Of a DNA stretch of 64,000 bases, positions 13,501 to 24,831 are shown one piece after another; the first letter of the stretch is position 1; each line of letters opens with the position of its first letter. The stretch comes from Trichinella spiralis (Eukaryota; Nematoda; Enoplea; Trichinellida; Trichinellidae), in contig CM012954.1 of NCBI GenBank assembly GCA_000181795.3, positions 12,538,568-12,602,567 of the forward strand, given 5' to 3'. The position numbers and the translations under genes are program-made. The notes beneath the pieces were generated by a model that did not search any database, was not told where the DNA came from, and saw nothing but the letters and a program-made list of their open reading frames with translations.

Positions 13501-16500
13501 GTAGAGAATGCTGCGGATTTCTAAATGAGATGAAGACGTTCTGAAAATAGGATAATGAAATATTTATTATTTGCATTTCTTTTTTATATTAGGTGGAAGA
13601 TTATTTCTTGCCGATTTCTATAAATTAAAATGGAGGAAAATTTGCAGACAGAAAAAAGTAAGGTTCTAAGATTTGCCAAAAATAATATTGAAGCTTTTAA
13701 TACTTCTGAAATATTTTTTGCATTTCACACAGCAACACATGCTGCAAATTTACTAATAATTTATACCTCTTGATGCAACTTGAAATTTCTCTTTTTGAAA
13801 GTTCAGTTTTCCACTACTAACATTGGAAGAAGCTTGATCGTGGGTTGTTTTGCCCCCTTTCCACTTTCTCTTTGATTCATCATCATTCACGTTAAATTTA
13901 TCGTTCAGCAAACGCCCGTTAGTTCTCAAACGGTGCATCTTTTTCCTGGACTCTTCTTTAGCACGGTGTTTGAAAATCTTAGACTGCCCCATTGGATGCT
14001 TTGAACTGAAAGACGGATTTCTCCTTTCTCGAACAATCACATCCCAGTTGACTCGATTAGCCACAACAGGGTGGGTCTGAAGCACGCAACGAGGTCGAAC
14101 GTTCGGTTGCCAAGTTCCATTGACGCAAGTCGCTCTTGAAGGACCTGGAATTTTTATTTTCATACAAATTAACTGTACAGTTTCAATGTCAATTATTCAT
14201 TTCACCTTGCAACAAGTAGCCACGGTGGCATTCGAAAATTATTGATCTGTATTCACCGACCGATTTTATGTACTCTTTGTATTCGTACGTGCCCATGGAT
14301 CCTTCCAATTTGATTATTCCATTTTCTATATCTCCGATCACTGATTTCGGGTGTGGGCAATGCTCTGCAAGAGGTGTTGTTTTTTTTATAAGTTATTGGT
14401 TGTTTCAATTTAAATTTTTCATTTCGTTACTTTCAACGCACACAGGTCTTGTTCCTTTCCATTCGCCAAACGAGCAACGAATAGTTGTCGGACCTTGCAA
14501 GTAAAATCCAGCATTGCAAACAAATCTTGCCTGAGCGCCGTGCTTTGTCTTTGTGAACAGAACGTAGCCATTTTTGATCGGTTCAGGCCAATTTAAGCAA
14601 CGTACTAGTGTATAAATGAAGTAAATGTGACAAAATTTGAATAATAATGGTTTATTCAAATCAACTTACTTGGGACACACCGAATCAAATGTGACCAAGA
14701 GCCGTTATTGCACACCGGTTGTTCATTGTATTCCAGTTCATGCAAATTTACACATTCGACAGTTATACGTTCTCCGTGTGGTACTAATTCGTCTGTTTTG
14801 TGATGCAATATTTCTCCGTTTGTAAGCAGAGGAATGTGGCAAGGTGCTTCAATTGAAAAAAAAATAGACTTTTTGAATTTTATCAACTGATGGTTTTTTA
14901 ATTTTATTTTCAGTGAAATCAATTTCAATCAAAACAGAGAATTGGATCTTCAAATTCTGCTGCCACACTTGTTTCCTGCTGCTAACTTTGTTATAATGTT
15001 CTTTTTGGTTGAATTTTATATATTCTAATTAAGAATTTCAAAATCTTCTTCAATTGCACTTTTCACTGGTTAATCGCTGACAAGTTGATGCTAGCTGGCC
15101 TGTCAATGTCAAGAGACATTTGAACGATCTTCTTTCTCCCAGTGGAAACTAACCCGAAGCGTTAAAGATGACGGTTGATAGAGCAATTTAAACAAACAAA
15201 CATACTTATTTAAAAACCATATTTCAGTAGCTTCTTTTCAAAAATATATACACGTAATAATAAATAATTCAAGTGCAAACTCTGTAGACTAGAGAGACGA
15301 AATTCCTCACAACCTATCATTAATTGCCATCTATTTGTCAGATGTAAAATTAACGGCAATTATTGAACGTGAAGATTTCAATTTGTGACATAATGCCCAT
15401 GTGCATGTCTGTATGGTAATGCAATGGTACTTTTTGATTCACTTTGAAATTTATTACTTGCTGTTTTGCTTTCTTGCATATACTTTTTTTTCACTTACCA
15501 AGACATTGTGGAAGGGGTTGTGACCAAGTGCCATCCTTTTCGCAACGACTGTACGGAGCACCTAAATGCGTCATACCTTCCAAACACCGAAAAATAACCA
15601 TAGCCCCGTAAGATGTCTCTTCTCCGTCGATGAATCCGTTCCACAGAACACCCAACGTTGGACAGTTGATTTCTAAAAATTTGAAACAGTTCTCAAATGA
15701 CACAGTAAGATCAGTAAAATTTACAAAACACACCCTCACAGTATGGATCTGAACCACTCCACGTGCGATCACTTTGGCAGATGCGTTGTTTTTGTCCAAC
15801 CAGTCTGTAACCTTCATCACAAAAGTACGCAATTTTCGATTGGAAATCCAACGATATTCCCTGAACATGACCATTGAAGGGTGCTTTCGGTTTTGGACAT
15901 TGGACAGCTGTAATGATAAACAAAATAAAAGTGCAATATAGTAACAATTTGAATATGGTTTTCATATCACGTTTGCAAGTTGGCTTGGCGTTGCTCCAAG
16001 TTCCGTCAATAAGACAATGCTGAACAGGTGAACCTTGCAGGCGAAAGCCGTCAATGCACCGGTAAGAAATTGAATGCGGATAGTCGAACTGATCGCCAAA
16101 CCGCAGTGCGTTCATCACTTCACCGGGATCACCACAACTCCGAGCTTCGACGGGCACCTGTTACAGTAAGATTCACGGGAACTTGGCGTTGAATTGCAAA
16201 CCTTACCGGTGCATTGGACGTCAGGACCGAACCATTCGGCTTTGCCATTGTACAGTAGGCATTTGGTTTTCGGAAAAGCAGTCTCGTGAGCGCTGTAACC
16301 GTTGAGACACGTGTAATACAGTTCAGTGTCCACATCGAAATACTGTTGACTATCCGAGGCGTTGTGCTTGGCAAACGGCAGTTGCGGAGGTCTGGGACAT
16401 TTCTCTGCAACGCATAAGACAATTTGAAAATATCGATCTGCATTTTTATCGATTGTTTCAGTTTTGGAATTGGCCATTGATGATCATGTTGTACACTCAG

Positions 16501-18972
16501 CAAATCTGCATTATTAATTGGGCACAGATTGTTGTTACATTTGTCTGTTTGCATGCAAGAAAAGATCCTTTGAGCATGGTTAATCTTCGTTCAAATTTAA
16601 TATTTATTCAGGAGTTGGGAGGGGGGATTTTTGTAATATGTTTTTTTTTCAAATCGATCAACTAACTGAATCTTTTTAACAACCAATGCTGATTGCATGC
16701 AACTTCATCATGCAAATTGTTCAACTTTTGAAAATCTGTTTTCTTGTCCATGTATCATCATCCATCACTCGTTGTGACTTGATTCATCACAGTACAAATG
16801 AAGTTCTTTCATATATCTAATGTATATACATTTGATTCGTGGAGAAAAAAAGGACTTTTTATTTTTTCACTACTCGCTTTTGTATGAAAGTATGAAAAAG
16901 ATTTCTGAATGTGAACGGATTGGGGAAAATTGGACTAGGTTGTAAAAGAAATTCACCTCGATTGTCAGCAATTTTTATCTACTTATGTTTTTTTTTCCAT
17001 CGTCAGCAGTACTGGCGATGCGTTATTATTGCATTACTTTTCGCGAGTGCTTTTCCTTCCACTGGTGCAAATTGAACCTTTTCAAATTGTGTAAATTCAA
17101 TTGAAATGTTGATGGTTTTATCAATGAAAATTTGAATCTGATGAATGACAGCCGGAACAGCTAATGCTTAACTAAATTAAAGAGGAACTGATACAGGAAA
17201 AAACACTTTTCTGTTTTCCTCTTTTTGTTCAATTGTGAGACTGAATGTGCATTTTGGGTTTTCCTTTCTTATGCAAAATTATTGCTACTTGTAAAATGTA
17301 ATGGGATCTTTCATGACAACAGTTATGCAAAATCGAAGTTTATTTTATTTTATTTTTGAAAAATTATCCCCTTAATGTGACACGGGCATGCCATTATCAA
17401 GCAGTGTTTCTTAAACTCTCAATAGATCATTCTATAAAAGTGGACTTTTTCACTGCCATTTTAAAATAGGCAATTTTTGATTTGCATTTTTTTAAAGTGA
17501 ACTTCAAGGAGGAAATGTTTTCTGTTGTTAATTTCTTCCATACAAGTGAGCTGTTATGTATGGAAATTTTGCAATTTTCAAAGTTAATAAACAAACATTC
17601 CATACCTGGTAATGAGATCGAGTGACAGTTGATCAAAAAGTAGCACAGCATATTGGTGTAAATTAATGCTTGAAAAGTTTTCATGAAATAAGAAAAGTTG
17701 AGTTGTTGTTCCATCGTACTGAAAGTCAGTATTGGTCTACTACCATGTGCAGCATAAGATGAAGAGCACTACTTTTAACTACTTGATTGGCAAAATGATT
17801 TTCGTTGGGTTGCAAAAGTCAGAACTGAAACGAGTGGAATTGAAGGCGTTGCTGTTTGCTAATAGATTTTTAAAGTGATTTGTGACAGCAGGCCAGAATG
17901 AATCAGTGTCACCGACTGGCCAACAGAAGTAGTCATTGTTGGCGGCAGTCTGGGGTGAGCAAGCTCAGCTAGGGAGAGGAGGAGAGCTGACGACTGAATA
18001 CGCTTGTGCTAGTAGCTTAATGACGAGCTGACTGCCCGTTAATTGATTCTAATGCAATACCAATTGGTTGTGCTGAAGCAGTGTCTCTATTTTTGGGTTC
18101 AACTTCTAGTGCATTTATTATTGGACTTTTTTTGCAAAGCGAAGAGAAGAGGAAGCCGGAAGTTCAATGCACAATGCCTTTTGAACGGATATTGCACCCA
18201 GCAGAGTTGCTTACTGCATATTGGCGAAATTTGGAAAGCTTTTCCCCTAATGTCGCGAACCGTAATTTTTCGTGCAACTTGGAATCAAAAGGCGAAAGAA
18301 GAATGGAAATGTGAAAAAACTTCTCTCTACCTGAAGCAAGGCAGAATGGCTCTTCACCTGACCACTGCTTGTTTCCTTGACACACACGACTAGCAGAACC
18401 GATCAGTCGATAATTTCCGATGCAGCTGTACCGTGTCACCGAGCCAACTTTGCTTTCTTTTGGTAATTGTACAATACCATTTGTCAAAGTGTTATTTAGT
18501 GAAGGACATCTTGCAGCTTTAAAAAGCAAAAAGCCAAATTATTGAGATTTTATTAATGGTGTTTTTAATAATTAAGATTAAGTAATAATAATAATAATGA
18601 TGATGATAGTTTGGAATGAAAAAAATTACATTGTTTTATACAGCTCAAACCACATTCTTGGTCGCATATGCAAACATGTCGTGGCTTGCAGTCAGAATCG
18701 ACAAGACACGAGCGACGACATCTTTGGGAAGAAAACAACTCTTGCCAATTATCCGGTCGAATGGGGCAATTAGTGATGAGAAATGCCGTCGCAGCAACAT
18801 CTTATTTCAGCAACAATTCATAAATCAACAACAATAAATGCATATTCCATTTTACGTGAATTTATTGTTAGAAAAAAAAAGGTAGATAAATACCTGGTTT
18901 GAGAATGTTATCGTAGAACAAAATCAGTAACACATGGAACATTGCAAAAAGGACCATCTGTTCGTTCTTCAT
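10577..18972 (-). CDS. Large secreted WAP-sushi-Ig protein, LEV-9/Hasp plus Hikaru genki layout
   Basis: Twenty-one minus-strand exons, 5' to 3': 18972-18894, 18800-18630, 18516-18331, 16404-16207, 16144-15971, 15907-15734, 15672-15499, 14846-14670, 14604-14431, 14364-14206, 14144-13767, 13282-13094, 13040-12747, 12673-12411, 12352-12268, 12153-11878, 11822-11686, 11603-11387, 11302-11123, 11060-10884, 10827-10577. Total 1370 aa, and almost all introns are phase 1. Order: signal peptide (1-26); WAP-like core with eight Cys (about 40-83); sushi 1-8 (85 to about 575); basic linker with RERR (about 576-681); sushi 9-12 (682-1050); Ig domain with the EDSGTFYC motif (1051-1168); sushi 13-15 (1169 to about 1347); short tail. 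WAP plus eight sushi is the LEV-9 layout. Ig followed by sushi is the Hig layout. Both families act in the cholinergic synaptic cleft. Two tandem genes cannot be excluded, but no second start is obvious. The last exon is read through a possible donor near 10652 because that keeps the final Cys. Confidence 0.85.
13767..14144 (-). other. Basic linker exon joining the LEV-9-like and Hig-like halves
   Basis: This 378-nt exon, about twice the usual sushi exon length here, finishes sushi 8 and then runs about 105 residues without cysteine. The linker is strongly basic (Lys/Arg clusters such as RAKEESRKKMHRLR and SKRKWKGGK). It contains RERR, a textbook R-X-R-R convertase motif, encoded at 14020-14031. 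C. elegans LEV-9 is known to be proteolytically processed near its C-terminus, so cleavage here would release a LEV-9-like product. The cleavage is an inference. Confidence 0.6.
14847..15498 (-). other. Intron between sushi 5 and sushi 6 exons
   Basis: A 650-bp AT-rich intron. Nothing else is recognised in it. Confidence 0.6.
16405..18330 (-). other. Large intron of the WAP-sushi-Ig gene with an internal promoter candidate
   Basis: A 1.9 kb intron between the sushi 1 and sushi 2 exons. Apart from the alternative signal-peptide exon it shows no coding exon. The stretch upstream of that exon (17700-18050) is less AT-rich than the rest and could be the matching promoter. Confidence 0.45.
17606..17684 (-). 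CDS. Probable alternative first exon (second signal peptide) of the WAP-sushi-Ig gene
   Basis: The 79-nt segment starts with ATG and encodes a signal-peptide-like run (MKTFQALIYTNMLCYFLIN, then a small-residue stretch). It ends at a gtatgg donor with one base left over. Length and phase are identical to the main first exon (also 79 nt, phase 1). It sits in the large intron between sushi 1 and sushi 2. Spliced to the exon starting at 16404, it would give an isoform lacking the WAP domain and sushi 1. An in-frame upstream ATG at 17714 is possible but gives a less typical signal peptide. No transcript evidence is available. Confidence 0.5.
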
Positions 18973-21900
18973 GGTGCTCTTATGCGTTGACAATGGCATG
19001 CATGGTTGTTCAAATGGTCATGGTTTTTCTGTCGGCGACAAGCAGTCGTGTGTTTACTTGTGACCAACAACAATGAGCTTTGATCAAGCTTATGGCCAAA
19101 GTGGGTTTTGCTTTTCACAGGGGATTATTAAGAGTCTAGCGTCTGCCAGCTAGCGTCTTGCTTGATGCCGCTCATCAGTTTCTGCACATTTTCCATAGAA
19201 ACCGATTTTGACATCTCTTCAAATCAATATATACTTCGATGATCAAGATTTTCATCGACTAATTGGAAAAAAATATTCATCACAAAACGTCATCTCTCAT
19301 AAAAGTCCGTCATACTGTTTGTGTTTTGCTCAATTGATGCACTGTTGTTACTCACTCACCGATTGAGTGATAGATAATATATTCAACTTTTCATCTTCTA
19401 ACGCAAGTTGCTCAGTAATGTTATTTTGTTTAGTTGTTATTTTTGCTTTTACTGAAAATTTGTTGTTCTGCTTGCATGTTGCTTCAAAGTGTATAAATTT
19501 GATGCTTTTTCAAGGGAAGGGAAATTTATTTATTCGAAACTGCTGAAAAATATTAAGAGAAACAGTAAGTGCAAGCAAATAAGGCAGCATTTGAATGGAA
19601 TTATTGAATTTTACACTTGTAAGGGGAAAATGGAGTTTCTTCGTTTCAGTGCATTAATTTGTGAGCGTTATTTAAAAATAAAATTTATTATCTGCATTTC
19701 TCTGACTTTCTGTCACTTTTATATTAATTATTATGCGATGATGATGATGATGGTGCGTTTTACATTGTAGATTTGCATTTTCGAGCATCTCTATTCTAGC
19801 GTTCATAAATGAGATGTATTTGATTGATTCTTTGGCAATTTTTGAATACTTTTAACGTTTGAAATGTGAAATGCAAAACGACTGCATGTAAAAATGAGTA
19901 TTTTTCTTCATCCTCTTTCTTGTATATGCAGACGTATATGTACGCAGTAATGTGGAAATTAATTTTTTCATGTTCATTTTATCATTTATTTTCAGGATTG
20001 CACTTTCAAATGAACGTCGGTAAATTAATTTCAACTTTCTGCACCAATAGTGGAAGAATATAATAATATTGGCAGTTTGAAATCAATGAATCAAAATTCC
20101 GGTTGTTCATCATTGCTTTACTTCGAACCTGCAGCTTTTCTGGTAAGTTGACATGCTTTTTCTTAACATATTCTTATTGTTATTATTAACATTCAAATTC
20201 TTCGAAAGCGTCGAATTATTGTAACATTGTTTTTTTTGTGCAAATGTAAAAGCTAAGGGGAGAAAAATTTTATCGGACAATAATTATTCGAGAAATGAGA
20301 TTTGTCTTTTGCACCCGGTTCGAGAATTCAGCATGGAAAATTTTATCAGTTATTTTTCAACTATTTATGAAACACAAGTGACAAGCTTTTTAATTGAATT
20401 TATCGACACGTCAACAGTGTTCAATACAGACAGTATTTTTAATGATGCTCAGGATGGAAGAATAATTTGAAAGGAAAACAAATTTCACATACGAAAAAGA
20501 ATCAAAAAACTGTGCTTGCTTCACGCGTACTATTTTATTCCAATAAATGTGCAATTGTGTGAGCTTGACTATTTTAAGTTTTCCATTTCGTTTATTATCT
20601 ATTAATTGCATTGTCGCAGTGAATACACATTAAAAAAAAATTTTTTTACTTGCTCTAATGAATGTAAAAAAAACAAATAATGTTCCATTTATTTATATTT
20701 TTTCATAGAAAAATTTTTTGTAAATGAATACCATTCTTCAGTGATTGTTTGTCAGTGAGCAGAATAGAACTGGCTTAAAATGCGCGTTTAACGAGAGAAG
20801 AACATTTATAGCTAATAGAGCATGAAACTGCCGGGTTCGGTTGACTAATTGAAAATTGTTTTTAAACTAGCGTCAAAATGTTCCAAATAGTTATAACTTT
20901 ATTGATGACTGAAATTGATACCAGTGACGTGTTTTGTTTAACTTTATTGTGCATTTGTGCAAAATATATATGCCGGTCAAAGATACCATCTCATTATGAA
21001 ATGACGTCTTAAGTTTCAGTTGGATTATTAAAAATTGTTCTGTCAGTCTGAAATCAAACATTGGCGTAATTATATCTGTGTAATACCTACTTTTTCGTAC
21101 AACATTTGACAGTTGGTGTGATTTTTTTGGTTTTGTTGCTGTACTTGGCAATTTTTTTCCCCAATTTGCAATCATGTGCTTCTGAATTGTGTCATGTTCA
21201 TTTGCAGTGCGTGTGTAGTATGGATGATTAATACAATGAAATTTTATTATTTAGTACTTTTGAAAAATGTGAAAATTGCAGTGCAAAAAAATACACTTTC
21301 TGCTTTCATTACTGAATGTTCAAAAGCTGGTGGTTGTAGAAAGTTTTTTTTGTTCAAATGAAATTATAATTTTTCGTATCACACTTTCATATGATAATGC
21401 TTTGAGCAATTTTTGACATGATTTGATTATCAATTGCTACATTTTTACAATCGTCATACGGTGGTGTATTTTTCTCACTGTCCTTCCGTTGGGAGGTTTG
21501 GTATGATTTCAGAACAAAACAAAAGCAACAAAAAGGAACCTACTGCTTCAATAGAATATTAATATCGAGCTGAGCTCACTTGAAACGGTTATTATTTTTT
21601 CAATTGTTATGATGCGTGAAGAGGTAATGAATCATTAAAGCTGACACTGTGGAAAACAATGAAAAATTTTTTTATTTTATTCACTTTGCACTTAATGTGT
21701 GTGCAGGATGCACTTTTTTAATGAACAGTAGCAGGATGCTCGCTGTTCATGCACACTGGCATGTAGTATAAAGATGAGAGGTGTTTGAATTGATGATGAT
21801 AATAATCGCCGGATTTGACCCTGAAAAATGAGCCTGCAATAATCCCAACTTCCTTCTTATCCAATCGATGTGTTGTTTATACAAAGAGCTAATTTTGTTT

Positions 21901-22715
21901 TTTTAAAGGACTGAAATGATAAGGTTAAACCAAAATTTCCCTCCACAACACTTTGGTAGGCAGGTAGTTATGACTGCTTTGCAATTGTTAATTGCAATTA
22001 AATGTGTTGTAATCAGTTCCTGTTATCATTATTATTATTAGCTGATAATTATTGATATTGTTTGGTTGTTTCGATTTTTTGAGAGATTTTTATTTTTGTA
22101 ATGAAAAATATCGCTGTACAGGTTTTCTCAAGAGGAAAATTCTTTTTGTGCTATTTCTGCTTGTTACTATAACGACCTGTGAGTGAATATATTTTAAAAT
22201 GGTGTCAACATCTGAAAAAAGCTCTTGTCAACAACGACTACCGGCTGAGTTTGAGTAGAGAAAGAGAGATTCACAAATATTTACTGAAATCAAAAATTTC
22301 AAAATTAACACAAGTTGTCATGGTAATGTCGTTCATGGATAGTCCAGAAAGTCTGCAATTTTTGTTTTTTGTCTTTTAGATAAATAAGCATATATCATTT
22401 GTTTAATTTTTTGAATTGTTGTTGGATACTGTTGTTTGCGACTGGTTTAATTGGTCCTTGGTTCAAAGTTGACCAATAGAAACTGGTCACCAGCTGAAGT
22501 TGATTTTACCTGTGTCATTTATTCTTCGTTCGTTCATTATTGGAGATCGGTTGTCTTGAACCATCCATCAGGTAGAGCTTTTTTGCCGGCAATGATAATT
22601 GACAGGGTCAAGGCGTGCATGCTGGTGATTCACATCTGTAACAAACAACAAATGCTCGCAGAATTTCTTTCGTTCTGAATTTCAGTTGTGAATTTTGTAA
22701 TTTTTCAGTTTAAAA

Positions 22716-22717
<2 letters not shown>

Positions 22718-22774
<57 letters not shown>
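22718..22774. repeat. (TA)n microsatellite
   Basis: An almost pure alternating TA run of about 55 bp. A shorter (AT)n run occurs near 24810-24831. Confidence 0.95.
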
Positions 22775-22780
<6 letters not shown>

Positions 22781-24809
22781 ATTTTCTTTCGCTTTTCCTT
22801 TTTCATCTGAGGAATAATGTACAATAGTAACTTAATGATTGATAGATGAATGAAATAATTTTGAAAATTTCAATATACCAATTGGTGGCGCACAGATGGT
22901 GACGCCGAAATGTTTTCCAATTGAAAGCCAGGTGTATTCAAGCATAACAGCTTACATTGCTTGAAATGAAGCGAAAAAGCGCAAGATTTTCACTAATCAT
23001 CGGTGCACGGCAAAGGACAAGAGCATTGAGACCAAACGTTTGGCCAAAAGGAAGGAACGAACCATTTTCAGGACAATTAATTGTTTGTTGTTTGGAAAAG
23101 TGGTTTTGATTGAATTCTTTCTTTTTCAAAAGCAGAAGAAGACACATGCACAGCACAGTACACTCATTCATAGTCAACGGTGTTGAATGAACAAAGCGGC
23201 CAGTGGTCACCAGTGGAGCAAGGTCGTAGTGACCGTCTGCTGAGCGAATGATAACAATAACAAGAAACCATTTTTGACCCTCAATCGCCCGTATCAATCT
23301 CCACAAAAAGAACGCGACCGACCGATCAAATGTGGCGATACGGTGTGATGACAACTTTTTGACTGGCAACTATTTTTACAATATATATCAAGTTGGAATA
23401 TTAATCACTTTTATTAATTTTTTGTGTGATTTGTGCAAGATCAACGGTCGAAAAATGAAAAAAAAAACAAACTGAAATTAAAACTGCTTTGCTGAAGCCA
23501 GTAAAATCTTTCAACTATTTCAATGATTTCGTTGACGACAATTATTATTGTGATTTTGAAAACTTTTTTCCAAGCAAAATTTGATTTGGAGCAAAGTAAA
23601 TTGTGAAATTGGTAAAATGATAAGATAGACCATTGCAGAAAAAAAGTGATGTGGATCGATTTGGTTAATTTTCATTTCAACATCAAATTTTTGCATAGCT
23701 TGAATCATTGCATAGCATTGTAAACCAAGTTGATCATTTATTTATTCGATATTCTCAGATTGAATTAGTGATTTTAAATCTAGTCACAAGCTGGTGAAAA
23801 TATTGCAAATAGGAAATTTATGATTTAATTGACGTATAATTGTAAAGCAACAAGCATTGTGAAAAATTGTAAAGCTGACCAAATTGGAAAACGTCACGAC
23901 ACGTGGGATTAGTCAGTCACACATCGAACGCACGCTTCAATGCTTTAATATGGAAATGAACAATCTCAGGGGATTGTGATATCTCCGAAGCGTTGTTATC
24001 TCAGAGGTGATCGTAAAAATTATCTACAGTCAATCATTATCTTCACTTTTATATCCATCCACATGCACAGACAAATAGAGTGGTGGTATAGTGAACTTGG
24101 TGTATTTTCTTTTTTTCATTTTAACATAACTTAGGGATAGGTTTTTCTTTCCATCATTCGTACAGTGTTGGATATGAATTCATTTTGTGAAAAATATGTT
24201 TTTAATTATTTTGAAGTTTTTCCATTTTTAAGTGACGTATAGTAGAAAAAAAGCAATGAATTTATTCAATTATTTATTTCAATTTTGGAAAAATTTTCAC
24301 CATCCACTGATGATGATTCATTCTGTAATTGCGAAAACCAATGTAAATGGCTTTATAATATTTCAAATGAAAAATTTATTTTTTTTTAAAAACTATTTTT
24401 TCCATTTTCTAACATCATAACGCAGAGTGTGATTTTACGATTCAAACATGATTTAAAAAATGGCTTATTTTATTTATCTATATTCTTGGATGAACGAACT
24501 TTTTATTAGCACATAATAGTTGTAATTTGGAATTTTTGAAAATTGTTTTGAGGAATATTTTTTTCTTGTATAATTAAAAATATCAAAAACGTGACGTTAA
24601 AAAATTTAGCACACGTCAGTCGACCTTGAGAATATTTTGCAAAAATGTTTAGCAATTCTGTCATTGGTAACAGGAGAAATATTTAATGTGTTCAATTTAA
24701 AATTTTATAGTTATTCGGAAATTTTGTTAATGCAACAGCAAGCTTTGTTTTCATTTATTATTCTGACCTTATTTTTATTGATGGACAAGGTCGCCAGTAT
24801 TCAGTGAAA

Positions 24810-24831
24810 TATATATATATATATATATATA
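24810..24831. repeat. (AT)n microsatellite
   Basis: A pure alternating AT run in a non-coding stretch. Confidence 0.9.

Noticed and set aside
22938-23369. 143-aa minus-strand frame with a CPENG string recalling a sushi start
   Set aside because: Only one weak motif, no second sushi landmark and no phase-compatible splice sites; probably chance.
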